Below, piece after piece: positions 47,144 to 59,780 of a stretch of DNA of 64,000 nt. The stretch spans positions 42,557,621 through 42,621,620 of the forward strand of contig JARCOQ010000005.1 in NCBI GenBank assembly GCA_029207755.1, given 5' to 3'. A model generated the notes under the pieces. The model ran no database searches and was not told the origin of the DNA. It saw nothing but the letters and a program-made list of their open reading frames with translations. The position numbers and the translations under genes are program-made. The number at the start of each line of letters is the position of its first letter. The stretch's first letter is position 1. The stretch is from Chamaea fasciata (lineage: Eukaryota; Chordata; Aves; Passeriformes; Sylviidae).

Positions 47144-50100
47144 AAGGGATATGCTGTGCTGGTAGGAAAGAATAACATGTGGCAAGAGCTGGAGAACAAT
47201 GCCATCTTTTGCAGTCCTGCCAGAAGGAAAATAAGCATAACTTTCTGGTGAACATTAGTGCATGAGATTATTTACTATCTGGTTTTTGCTAATAGCCAGC
47301 ATGCCTCCATAGAGTGCTATGTAATACCTCTCTACAATAAGAAGCATTTCCCTCTCAAGCGTTGTCACCAATGTCCTTTATAATCTTCTGTTTGTTCTTT
47401 CTACAATAGAACCACCTGATGTGATTTTATGTGGGATGTAGTGAATGATACAAGGGACATAAAGTCTAAGAGTTTTCCCTAGCCTGCGCATCTCTTGGTT
47501 GCTGTAAGGATCAGCATGCATTCTAAGTTCTTCATGTCATGTGTTGCTATAGAGTGAATCAGGACAAATACCTAATCACATAGTGAAGATAAGCTAGAAA
47601 TGAAATAAATTGTGTTGGAAGGAGTTGGGAATATCTTAAACTTGTCTTTTACAAGACGATAATTCCAACAAGAAGTGATCTTTCAAAATATGTATGAATG
47701 TGTCCATATTTCGTATTAAGAGAGCCTGATCCTTTGCTGGTGCTGTGACATAAACTAGATCCTCAGCCTTCTCTCTGTGCTTTCCATTTGTCTGGGGGAC
47801 ACATGACATGTGCCAGGCTTTGGATGTTTCAGACATATCCAGGTATCCTCAAGCAGTCCTGCTCGTTTCAATGCTCTGAGAGTGTGGAAGGGTACCAGAA
47901 ACTGAAGAACTAAGAAAGGTGCTGGTAACTGCTCCTACCTCTGACCTAGGGTAAAATGTTATGGGCAGATTTAGTAATGGTTCTCACCTCTGTTCATTTT
48001 TTAAAAAAGCTTTCAATAAGCCTGCCAAAGTACAGGATTGAAAATGACTGCATTCAATTCTAAATCATATTTACCTGTTCTCTTGGATTAAGGGAGTAGC
48101 GAAAAAACTGCAAAATTAAACTAAATGGGTTACAGCAAAATACATTAATGCTATTGAATTTTCCTTTAGCCAAATGAAGTTTTTATTTCAAGAAACTTAG
48201 GCTTGATGTTGGGGTTTTTTTAATAAAGTACTGCAAAATGCTGTCATAGTCTTTTATCTTTTCCCATTTGCTTTTAAAAAGAAATCTAATGTTACAACTA
48301 GATAGTGTTATATATTCTAGTCACTGTATGTGTGTCCAAGTGTTTATTTCTAATTGCTATTTCTGTGAATGCCACAATAATAAATTAGATCTTTGGCCAG
48401 CTATTCCAACAATTTCATCTTACTCAGTGGAAATATTCTTTATTTATATACATAGTCACATGATCAGGATTTGACCTTCTGAGTAGAGTTTTGTTATGCT
48501 GTATGAGCAATAACAATATAATGAACTTCTGCCATTTCAATGGCTGCTGTGACATTAGCAAATGATCCTGGAACACAGCAAAGATTCCTCAGCAAGATAA
48601 GATATGATAAATTTAGCTACTAGACCACTGCAAGTGACGATGCTGAGGTTTGATTTTTAAACAGAATAGCTGTGTTAGTCCAAACTCCACTGAATGTATG
48701 AAGGAAAAATTCATGGTAATTAGAAAGAGACAAATGGCAGTGTTCAATTCTGGAATTCTGGGCCCACATGAGGATGCAGTAACCACTTTAGGTCTTTCAG
48801 TTTTTTACTTGGCAGAAAGGGAATTATATACAAGGGGGAATTGCATACTGGAAGGAGGCTCCACTCTGTCTCCAGACATACAGAACATCTACAAGATATG
48901 TAGAAGCTAGTTAATAATAATTATATGGGGAGCTGAAAGCAGCCTGATTGCCTACCATGTTCCATTTTCATTTTACATTTTCCTTGTATGTGTGTTAAAT
49001 ATTCTACTCTAGAGATGCTGCAAATCAACAATTAAACCTAGAAAAATGTGTTTTCGTTTGTCTCATGAAAGTCTCTTTGAGGTTATCTAAATTAGAAATT
49101 GCAAAAAGTGCAGTTTCTTTTCTGGGACTGGTATTCCCCAAGAAAACCTTAGCAAACTGATAAAATGCTAGCTGAACATAAGCAACCTGGAAATGAACCT
49201 GTTCTGCTTTATAGAGGTACCTGCAGAACTGCAACTGCCCTAAACCTTTCAAAGCCTTGATAATGGAAGTGGAAGGTGAAGGGAGAAAGTTTGGTTTATT
49301 TTCTCTTCCTTCTAGCCTCAAAAAAGTACAACAAACTATGGGCCAGAAAAGGAAACAGGATGGACTTGGCTTTCAGGAATGGTGGTGGTAGTGGTGGCTC
49401 ATCTTCTGATGTGGAGTAGAAGCCAGCCTTGGCTGCTGGCTATTCAAATTAGACTGGCAGCTCAAGCTCAGGTCTGCTTGTATGCTGAAGAATTGAGTTT
49501 AGGGGTTTCCCCAGTCATGTAGCTTAATTTGCAAATCAGAAAATTCCTCAGCCTCTCCTTTTTAATTAAAGATAGAAAATTCCCAACAGAAACTGTGACC
49601 ATTAGACTGTATTGTATCAAAGTTCCAAAATTAATAAATGGACATATACTGTGTCGGTTGAAACCACACTTCTGTGTCTTTGATGAATTAATTGTACTAA
49701 ATGTCAAATTATATATCCTTCTACTGCTTCTCCTTTCCATTTACCATGTGGGACAGATACATAAAGAGAGAAAATATCCTGAATAACAAATGCAAAGCGA
49801 AATATTGATTTGGCATTTCCTCAGATTCTTAGTCCTTTTGCACTCTAAAAATATTTTAATAAAAGTAGGATAGCTTTGGGTTTAGTATTTCATAGGTTGG
49901 AAAATGTATCCAGAACAGCTGTAATCTCTGCATATGGTTTAAAGAGATAACTCATGCTTTGTGTTTCTGAGGGTTCCTTATATACTGACACTTTGTATTA
50001 GTGTTTCTTGAGGGAGCAGACACAACAAAGATGCTTCACTCAGAACAAAGATTCCCTCCCTTTGTATGTATATATAACATTTTAATTCAGTCTCAGATTA

Positions 50101-51240
50101 TGTATCACTCACTACAAACAAAAAACTTAAAATATATTAACTTTTACATAGATATATTAGTGAATTTGAACAGAGCTAAACCAGAGAAGAACAGGAAAAT
50201 TGTCGCCTTAGAACAACTATCCCCAGGAATCAAAGCTAAACCCCATAATTTTACAAATTTTTGCACAGGAAGAATTTTTACCACACCGGGTGTCAAAGAG
50301 CAGAATAGGGTAACATAAATGCACCAAAGGAAATTACTTGCCTTGCATGTCAAATGAAATCAGAAATGCCTCCTGAACACAGAAAGAATGCTCTATTGCA
50401 AAAGACCATTCAATTCATGCATTCTAAGCCTTGTTTCTGTGTTGATATTCATATATTTAGGGTTGAATCCCATACTTTGGTCCTGATGTATAAATTCTTT
50501 CAACTTTTAAAATGCAAAATACTAAAACTTGACACTTTAAAAAATTCTATTGAGGGGTTATATTCATGTGGCCTAACTCCTAGTATCCAGTTCATGCTTG
50601 TACTAGGAAAAAGTCCTTATATGTGGAGTGTACAGCAGCTTAATGTTTGGCCTTGCTTACTCTTATATTTGGATTAGAAATCTCTTCAACAGCTAGGAAG
50701 GAAGGATGGGTATTTTTCCCTATACTTTTCTACATTTATTCATTGCGAGTAAACCTTATGTAACTACTCTCTTACTATTCACCTTCTCTTAGCTGTAATT
50801 GTATAAGCGTTTATTGTATTAGATCCTTGAACTGTGATTACAAGTCTGTTATAAAAATAAGTTAAAAATTGACTGTAGCCCAGCAATTATTTACATGCAC
50901 TGAAATGGGAAAGAAATGGTGAAAGAAAGTGTTTGTTCTGATCTAAGTGCATGACACCAGACCGTCTGAGAAGGATTGTGTCTTTTCAGACACTCAGAAA
51001 AATAATCACCTGAACATACCAATTGTCCCTAATTAGGAAATAAAGTGTTCTCACATGAATATGCTCTTTAAATTCTGCAGTGATTACAGCATGGGAGCAG
51101 AGAAAAAAAGATTCAAAAATCCTTCTCCTAGAGCATCAAAAGCCTCTTTGTGAGACACTGGGAAAGTAAATAAAAGCCTGATTTTAATAGCAAAATTTTT
51201 TAATAAGCAGCAGCTCATTTTATTCATACAGTCTTTCAAG
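47144..51240. other. Upstream flank, no gene seen
   Basis: AT-rich unique DNA with only short chance frames. No repeat family recognised. Confidence 0.65.
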
Positions 51241-51388
51241 ATGCTAGGTCAGATGGAGCCTTGAGAAACCTGGTCTAGTGGAAGGTGTCCCCTGTCCACT
51301 GCATGGGGTTGCAACTTGATGATTTTCAAGATCGCTTCCAATCCAAACCATTCTAAGATTCTATGATTCTGCTGTTCTAAGATTCTGT
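51241..51388 (+). mobile_element. CR1 LINE 3' end (sense, about 150 bp)
   Basis: Matches the CR1 3' UTR from GGTCAGATGGAGCCTTGAG to the terminal octamer-like repeats (ATTCTAAGATTCTATGATTC and a further degenerate copy ending near 51388). Confidence 0.9.
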
Positions 51389-54300
51389 GTTTTATTCATG
51401 AGGAATTTTAAACTGAATAGTACTATTTGATGTTTTTGCCATTGAAAATTTGATATATCATTGATTTGATTACCTTTTGGATCAGGTCTTGAGCATCCTT
51501 TGGATCTGCACTGGCAGCATATTTGGAAGGAGAGATCTGGGATATCACTCTGCTACTTTTTCATCATCAGGGCAAGAATCAGCAAAAAGACACCTAAGAA
51601 GTGAATTTTAGCATTTTTAAAAAAAAATTACAAAGCTAATCTCTGATATCCCAGAAGAAACACTAGGTAAACATTATGAGGAAAACAGTATAATTAGTGC
51701 CATATTCTAAAGTCAGCTTTGAGAAACTCCTGATTTAATTCTTGAAATCTCTGGGCTGCTGACTTGTTTCATCTGTCCAGGGAACACCAACAGGGCTTGT
51801 AAAACATTTAAGAGAACTTTTATGTCAGAGGCATATGTGATTTTTTTTCTAATGACTAAATCAATATACTTACTGGAATTAATGGAATCCTTAAGCTATG
51901 GTGCTCTTTGTGCCTCAGTAGAGAGCTCCTGCCTGCACAGCCTGGCTTTCTACTGAAAACCTGAAGAAACAATATACCTGTTGTCACCAGAACTGGGCTT
52001 GACTGCCTGTTTTCATTCTCTTGATTCATGTTCCTTTTGCGTTCATTCCTTCTGGCAGAGACTCAGACAGAGAAATCTGTCTCTCCTCTTTCAGGTTATA
52101 TTTCTTTAAAAAACATTGTAGTGTTTTTCTCCAGGAATGTTATGAAACAGCAGCCAGAATCTCAACCGGTGTAAATTGTCCTTCTGTGTTGACTATGATA
52201 AACTTTGCTAGTTTACATTCAGTGATGATCTGGCCTATGTTTTTTAACTTTCAATATGCAGAGAGGTTTTTCAGGGACCAAGAAAGCTGTGGTTGACCTT
52301 TAAAATTACTTACACACAAGCGAAACAAGAAGAGAAATGCATGTGTTTGTTCTTAATCCCTTACTGCTTTAAAATTTAAACAAGGGCTTTAAAAATAGTT
52401 AAGGCCAATGTTAAGCACTTTGATTGGGCTAACAACGATCTCACTTTTTTCTATTTTTTTTTTTCTGAGACCTTCTCCAATTTCATTTTAGCAAAGGTTA
52501 GACCTGTAAGTGCTGAGCTAACTTTGCACTGGGGAATAGAGAAAGTCACAAACCAATTAAGACATTTTGGTGTTTTCCTTGTTACTAAGTAAGGTTGTAA
52601 GCCAACAAAACATCGGAGCAGTTAACCCAGAAAAAATTCACAGGTAAATTTTAAGATTTTTTTTAATCATTGTTCTCAACCTGAGAAACAAAACTTCTCA
52701 ACATCCATGCTGTCTTTCTCTTCCTTAGCTTTCATTTCACCAAGTTTTCCAGTTAAAATTGCTTTCTTGTACTTCTGGCCTTTAGCACCCACCATTCTTC
52801 CTTGATAGTGGCAGTATCGTGTGTCAGATAATTTTTGTTGCCTGTCAGTACAAATAGAGTTACCTGAGTTGGAGATTTGGGGCTTTCACTTCATTATCTT
52901 GTACAGTATTCAAATTCTCCGGGTTTCCAGGTCAACACTGCTTGGCCAGGATCAGTTGTGCCCCAGGTTAATTTTGTCTATGCCTTGTTCTCACACCAGA
53001 GTCATCTCTATGCAGGGCAACTTTTGAAGACCAAAAAGTACAGAATTTTATCACACAGTAAGTTAAGGACAACAGGCAACATCCTTACAGTGGTTTTAGG
53101 GCTAGGTGCCTGAAGCTAAGAGAAGCAGGAGTATAATGGCTTGCTACAGTTGGTGATTTTCCAGATATTGTCATTCTTAGACAGGACCAAGTGGCTTTTC
53201 TTGTTCCAGCAACAGTCAGCCATAACCCTGCCGCTTGCAAGGATGATCCTGCACTTCTCTGATCACTCACTTTTGCATTGTCCTCTTTGTGCCAGAATGA
53301 GGAGGTTGTACAAATAGTGAGGACCTCCAGCAATGGAAGAAGGAACATGAAGCATGGAAGACCATGTGTTTTTTGGCCATTAGCCCTCCCTCCTTCTCCT
53401 CCCCTGCAGATGTCTGCATTGCAGCCACACCAGCCCCTTCAGCAGGGTTTTTCTTCCACCCTCCAGAAGGGCAATGGAGTATGTCCATTTCCCATACAAA
53501 GGTAAATTTTGCTGCTCAAAAGATGAAGGTAGAATTTGGTTTCACTTGCACAGATGAAATTCTGAGCTATTTTTTTTACCAGTATAAGTGTATAAGTTTT
53601 ATTTTCTGTGCAGTCAAATCAGAAGACTGTTGACAGTCCCATATTAAAGGTAGGCTTTATGTGCCTGAGCATGTTGATTCAGTGCAGTAGTGTAGTTTTG
53701 AAACTAACTCTCAGTCATCCCTACTTGATGCACATTGACTTGGCTATAGAGCAGCTTTTTCGCACATGTAATAGTTTTTATCCTCATGAAATTTACCCAT
53801 ATGCTTTTCTGTAGGAACTTGCAGATGGGCTCTAACCCCTAGTGAGGGTCCAAATGACTTACCAGTCCTTGGAGTGGCTATGAATCATGGACATGATGGA
53901 GATGTTGAGTTCAGGGCATCAGAGCAAGTCTAGTCAGAAGGATGAGCCCTGAAACACACATTATGTGGATGTGGGGACACCAGTAGCTTCAGTCTGCCAA
54001 ACTACTGTTTGCTAAATTACATGCTAATGTACATGTAGGCTTAGATGCCTGAAAAGAGATTTATGGGCTCTTCAGACTTTCTATGGAACTAGCCCAGAGC
54101 TAAAATGAGGAAAAACTAAATAGTCTGTGGTAGATGATGTCTATGGGAATACCTAGAGGCTTATGTTTTAGAAAGTTGTTCGGTGCGAATGCATACTTTG
54201 TGCCTTCATTTCCTGGGAAGGAAAAAGCACTCCACAAAACAGATGCTCTGTTTTTAGATGCTCTTCTTTCATTCCACATTGGGAGCTTAAACTTTGATCA

Positions 54301-56397
54301 GTTCTTGAACTTGCCAATGGACATAGAATCTCAGAGGCAAAGACTCTATGTACCTTTTGAATCTTGTTTATTGGCTGAGCTCAAAGTCATGAAAGTGAAG
54401 AAATCCATGTCACAGAATATAAAAGGAAATAAATTCTAAGACAGTATTTTTATTGACTTCTGCTTGGTTCCTGAGAGTCTCTGGTGTTTCACTCCTCAAT
54501 ACCTATATGAATAATGTCATTTTTCTATCTCTATCTATGGAATAATTATATTTATTGTTATACAAATGTATTAACCTGTGTTTGCCTGGTGCTAACAAGA
54601 CCAGAAGCCTTTTTTTCCTAAAAAAGCTTATACAATTCTGCAGTTTACAGTACTCATATTTTATATTTGAGTGAGACCTTAAAGGTCATTCTAAAATATG
54701 TTATCATTTTTCATTGTGACACATTTTAATAGCAAGTTTCATGTGTATTAAGGAGGTATTCACAAAATCCTCAGCTTCCATAAAACAAATGTGAATGAAA
54801 GACTTCTATATACTCATGAAGTAAGGCACATGTTACTGAAACATATTCATGGACATGATTATCAGTCTATAAAAAGAGTCTCATAATTTAGAGTACTGCA
54901 AGTAAAAGCAAAATAGACTGTTGGATTTTGACTGAGTCATTCCTGCACTGGGCTGAAGTTACTCTGGATGCAATACTGCTGCATAACTCTTGTGTGGCCA
55001 TTTATGTGTGCAGAATTGTCTGTTTCTGCTGTGATGTGACAGTATGAATGTTCTTCAAGTTATAAATGCAAATCATGTCATCACCCCTTCCAGAATATCC
55101 CCAACCTATGCTTTTGTTGTTCCTGGGGACTCCAGCTTTCATCCAGCAAAGGCCCAAAAGGCTCATCAGTGAGTGCAGTAATTTCTGTGATGAACATATT
55201 CTAGCTACTCGCCAGCCCAAGCTACTCGCCAGCCCAAGCTACTTTGAACAGATAATTATTCAGGAGAACCTGAGCCACATTATTTAATTTACTGTGTTTT
55301 ATAGGTGTCAAGTCTGACTGGATTCACCTTCTGCACAAAGTGACACAAATCTGGAAATGGTATAAAAATGGCATACCCCTAATATGGATCAGGTGTGCAG
55401 TTTCTATACAGGTCCCGATTGTTTCCCATCCCAGCTTATATCCTGCACAGCTCCTCTTTTGGCTTCCATTTAACACTGTGTTGCTTTGTCTTTTAGCACC
55501 CTGCTAACTCCTTTCTGTTCTTATCCAGCTCTCTTCACCTGCTTCTTCTCAATTACTTAACATAACACTTGATTTACCCCATACACTTCTGCTATTCCTT
55601 TATACTGATTCTTTCTGATGTATTTTGATGTGTTCCACCTCTTGTATGATTTATTTCTGCCTCAGTTGCACCCAATGAAGCAAAAGCCATTTCTCCTCTC
55701 TTCTTTGTGTATCAGGTTAATTGTGTGTTTCATAAGGTTTTTTTCAGTAAGTACCTGCTTCCATGCTTTACTTTTCCTTTTATCTACCTTCCCAGGAGAT
55801 CAACCCCACACATGCCTGAGTTAGATTTTAAAACATCTGATTTATTGCCATTGTTTTGTTGCTTTCACTCCATCCCTTCCTTGCTCTTTTTAGAGTGGTA
55901 CTGCAGTATTTTCTGTTCAATTGCATGCAAATTATTTTCTATTTTCATATTTTCAACCAGTTGCTTTATTTATTATTCTTCTCTAAGGCAGTAGCCCCCC
56001 CAATAATTCCCTCTATCTTCCAGATAAAAAAGTGAGACTGAGTGTATTTCAATATCTTGCTGGAGAGTCTGAGAAAAAAACTTCTTTCAAATTATCTCTT
56101 AAATTACTCAAATAGGATATTTGAATCTATATTATTTGTGAGGACTTCAATATTATTTATTCTTGAAAGCATAAAGGGAAAATTCAGAATATGAGTCTTG
56201 TTTCTTGAAGCTGCAAATATAAGTGACACATCCAGCTCGCAGAGATGGTGAGTTCCTACTGAGCTTGAGTTTGACCATGAGTTTTTAATGGTGTTTCTAA
56301 TGCTTACATATGTATAAGACGAAAACTGGTACACTGGATTGGACTAAAGCCCAGATAGCCCAGTAACAAGTTTCCAGCAGTGCTGAAACCTAATGCA
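51389..56397. other. Upstream flank, no gene seen
   Basis: AT-rich unique DNA with a 17-bp tandem repeat at 55204-55243. Short frames here lack recognisable domains or codon-like structure. Confidence 0.65.
55204..55243. repeat. 17-bp tandem repeat (2.35 copies)
   Basis: The unit GCTACTCGCCAGCCCAA occurs twice perfectly, followed by the first six bases of a third copy. Confidence 0.95.
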
Positions 56398-56460
56398 TCA
56401 CAGAAATACAGAATCATTCAGGTTGAAAGGCACATCAGAAGATCTCTATTTCAATCTCTG
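56398..56460 (-). mobile_element. Short CR1 LINE remnant (antisense)
   Basis: ACAGAATCATTCAGGTTGAA followed by a degenerate 'ggcacatcagaagatc' block resembles the reverse complement of a CR1 3' end. Short and diverged. Confidence 0.55.
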
Positions 56461-57260
56461 TCTTCTCTGTAGCCTCTTTTTAGGTGTTGGAAAGAAGGAA
56501 GACTGCTATTAAGTCCGTCCTAAGCCTTTTCCAGGGGCAACAAATACAGAACTAGAGAGCTTACAGTATTACTTCCCTGGAATATTCTCTGGACTTCCAA
56601 GAATTTGTGGCTCAGTGCCTAAATTGCTGTGTCAGGGATTATATTTTTTTAGTTGCCCTTGATTTTTTTGTCCTTTATTAGCTCTTCGAAAATTTCTGGC
56701 ATAAAGCTTTTTAGCTCAGCTACGTTATCTTGTTTTTTTTGACCCAGCCAATTACAAGTTTTATTTGATGATTCCTTTTGTCAAAGAAGGATGGTACAGT
56801 CTATTCAGTAGCATACTGATGCTTTCTGTTTTCTTCTTAATACTTTTAAACATTGTTTGTTTTTTCCGACAGTTACTGAGTACTGAGCACAGAAACATCT
56901 ACATCCTTGAACTCATTCCTGCAGCACTGAGTTTTGTCTGCCATTTTAACATCTATTCATTACGTCTCATGCTTTCCTTCTGCACTTCATTGCTAATGCT
57001 TATTTTCACTCTCCTTCGATAATGAAGTAGTCACATGAAATACTGTACTGCTATTTTCTAAAAGTTTGAGCAGCACAATCTCGGCACACATAACGGCAGA
57101 CCTTTTTCCAAGGATCAAATTGATCCTACACTGGTTTCTGTCTTTATCTTGTCTTTAATTCATGTGTAAATATTCACTGTTATTCTATGCCCCCACAAAA
57201 GCTTTTGATGGAGCACCTCATTCAATGATTTTTGAAAATTCAGGTAGCCTGCAATAGGTG

Positions 57261-57386
57261 TGTTGTGGTTTAAACCCATGACAAGCTAAGTCCCATGCAG
57301 CCACTTTCTCACGCCTCACCTACTGTAGAATGAGGGGGAAGAGAACTGGAAGGGTAAAAGTGAGAAAACACATGGGTTGAGATAAG

Positions 57387-57447
<61 letters not shown>

Positions 57448-57869
57448 TAATAATAATAATTATTATAATAATAATAATAATGGAAAATAACAAAGATAAA
57501 CCCCAAGACAGAGAAGAGATGCAAATTGAAACAACTGCTCACCACCAAACAACCAACGCCCATTCCGTCCTCAAGCAGCAGCTCCCTGGTCAACCTTCCC
57601 ACTGTTTTTTATGCTAAACTTGATGCCATATGGTGTGGAATATTCTGGTCAGTATGGTCCATTGTTTCAGCTGTAGCCCTCCCACCTTCTTGAGTACCCC
57701 AGTCCTCCTTGCTGCTGAGGCAGTATGAGGAGAAGAAAGTGCCCTGATGTTGCTCAGCAATAGCTAAAAGATCTCTCAGTTATTATACGTTTTCCAGCAC
57801 AAATCCAAATAAAGGCCCATACTAGCTACTCTGAAGAAAATTGACTCTATCTTGGTAAAAAACAGCGCA
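57261..57869 (+). mobile_element. Solo LTR of the avian ERVL-type family, with microsatellite expansion
   Basis: It starts TGTTGTGGTTTAAACCC and follows the same order of landmarks as the LTR at 16648-17181: a 'gtaaaagtgagaaaac' block, a 'gctcaccacca' block, a 'ggccagt/ggtcagt' block, then 'ctagctact..gaagaaaatt..actctat'. It ends near 57869. It is longer because of an AAC/AAT microsatellite at 57386-57481. No clear target duplication is seen (AGGTG left, AGCTA right), so it is old or the right edge is off by a few bases. Confidence 0.78.
57386..57481. repeat. (AAC)n then (TAA)n microsatellite
   Basis: About 20 AAC units to 57446, then AAT-type units with one interruption. It lies inside the solo LTR and produces artefactual poly-Val/poly-Tyr frames on the minus strand. 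Confidence 0.95.
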
Positions 57870-58034
57870 AGCTACATGTGACCCATGAACACACTTGTTA
57901 TCTCCTTCATAGAATGCCAGGTGGTTTGTAAGGTAAAGTTTCCCTTTCCAATAATGCCTTGAGCTCTTCTGCACTATGTTGTATTTGTTCATGTGTCTGC
58001 TGATTCTGTTCATTGCTGTATTTACCAACAATTT

Positions 58035-58868
58035 CAGAGAATGGCTTGGGTTGGAAGGAGCCAATAAGATCATCTAATTCCATGCCTCTGCCGTGGGCAC
58101 AGGCAATTCCCACTAGACCAGGTTATTCAGAGTGCCATCCAACCTGGACTGGAACACTTCCAGGCATAGGGAATCCACAATTTCTCTGGGTAGCCTGTTC
58201 CAGTGCCTCACCACACACAGTAAAGGATTTCTTCCTAACATCTAATCTAAACCTACTCTCTTTCAGGTTGAAGCTATTCCCCCTTGCCCTCACTACATCC
58301 CCTTGCAAAAAGTTTCTCTCTACCTTTCTTGTAGGCTTCCTTCAGGTATTGTTAGGCTACAATTAGGTCACCTTGGAAGCTTTGTCTTTTCCAGGCTGAA
58401 CAGTCACAACTGTCTTAACCTTTCCTCACTGGAGAGGTGCTTCATCTCTCTGATTATCTTGGTGTCCTTCTCTGGACTCTCTCCAACAGATCCCTGTCCT
58501 TCTTGTGCTGGGACCCCAGAGCTGGATGCAGCACTGCAGGTAGGGTCTCATCAGGGCAGAGCAGAGGCACAGAATCCCCTTCCTCCTCTGCTGCCCACAC
58601 TGCTTTGGTGCAGCCCAGGACACGTTTGGCTCTCTGGACTATGAATGCACACTGCTGGGTCATGTCCAGCCTCTCACCCACCTGCATCCCCAAGTCCTCC
58701 CCATCTGTTCATCCCCCAGCCTGGACTGAGAGCAGGGGTTGCCCTGACCCAGGTGCAGCACCTTGCACTTGGTCTTGTGAAACCTCTTGAGATTCCCATG
58801 GGCCATTCCTTGAGCTTGTCCACGTCCCTCTGGATGGCATCCAATCCTTCTGGTGTGTCAACCACACT
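58035..58868 (-). mobile_element. CR1 LINE 3' portion (antisense, about 830 bp)
   Basis: It runs from GAATGGCTTGGGTTGGAAGG through the full CR1 3' UTR and into the end of ORF2 (landmarks 'ctcaccacacacagtaaagg', 'ggctgaacagtcacaact', 'gggccattccttgagcttgtcc'). It is better preserved than the other CR1 copies here and inserted into the ancient LINE; AATTT-containing sequence flanks both ends. Confidence 0.9.
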
Positions 58869-59200
58869 AGTCCAATTTGTCCAGTGAAAATGATAAGCTT
58901 ACTAGTCATTAGCTCCTTGGTTCTGTCATGAAACCCATTTCAAAAAGTAGTATCACATCTGCTCCCTTCCAGTCTACAGGCACTCAGACATTTCTAATTC
59001 AAAGGCTGTACATCACACTTACTGTCTGAACTATTTTATTGTTGAGTTCCTTGGTGAATGACACTTGGTCCTGGCTGTTATCTTTTTTTATCTATTCCTT
59101 CCATAGCTAGCATTTAAATTTCAGTCAACTTTTCAATGAGTTCTCAGTAAAGAAGTATTCTGGTCTGAGAGTCTTTTCCTGTGCATCCACATGCATCCAG

Positions 59201-59262
59201 AGTAAACAAAACAAAACAAAACAAAACAAAAACAAAACAAACAAACAAAAAAACCCCAAAAA
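59201..59262. repeat. (AAAAC)n simple repeat
   Basis: ACAAA/AAAAC units followed by A- and C-rich sequence, inside the ancient LINE block. Confidence 0.9.
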
Positions 59263-59780
59263 AACCCTTAAGGTTCTATTTTGTTTCTTTTTTTTGTGGT
59301 CCTGTCTTCCCTCAGTGCTTATTTCATCCTTTAAATATCTGCTGGCTCTTTGGACTCTATGACAGATTTCCTGTGTCTGATATATTTGAAACGATATTTA
59401 TTGTTGTTTTTTGCAATTTTTTTTTTCCCAGTGGTCTTCTGGTTTTCCTTACCCTCTTTTAATATTTAACCTGCCAAAGTTTCATCCCCTCTAGTTTCCA
59501 TATTTGGACACCACTTCAGTGTTTTCAAACTTGCCTTCTTGCATTTGTTAATCTTTCTTGTACTGTTGTTTAGCCATGCTTCCTTTAGCTTTTCTCAAAT
59601 CTTTCATGACAGGAAGTATGCATATCCTTTTTACCTTCTGTGTAGTCTCTAAATTCTGCTCATTCTGCTGGCAAGGGATTTAACTCTTTTAGTCAGCCTT
59701 TTATCATCTTTTAGCTACCCTCTTTAGCATATTTTTAACAGGCTTCCTTACTATTAGGTAATTCCTTTTGAAGTTGACTG

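Larger units (their letters stand above)
56640..59780 (-). mobile_element. Ancient CR1/L3-like LINE (antisense), split by later insertions
   Basis: Three separated blocks (about 56640-57260, 57870-58034 and 58869-59780) read like one old LINE in antisense. They include phrases typical of the RT region of ancient CR1/L3 elements, such as 'tgtttgttcatgtgtctgctgattctgtt' with 'ccaatttgtccagtgaaa', and 'tttagccatgcttcc' near 59571. The blocks are collinear if the solo LTR (57261-57869) and the young CR1 (58035-58868) are removed. Outer ends are approximate and the family name is from remembered consensus. Confidence 0.55.

Noticed and set aside
52801..52825. AGTGGCAGTATCGT resembling the 5' end of U4 snRNA
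   Set aside because: Only about 14 bp match; the following sequence does not continue as U4.
56335..56396. Degenerate sequence resembling 'ctagcccagtatcc'-type ancient repeat
   Set aside because: Too short and diverged to assign to a family by eye.
57309..57602. Minus-strand frame with poly-Val and poly-Tyr
   Set aside because: Translation of the AAC/AAT microsatellite.
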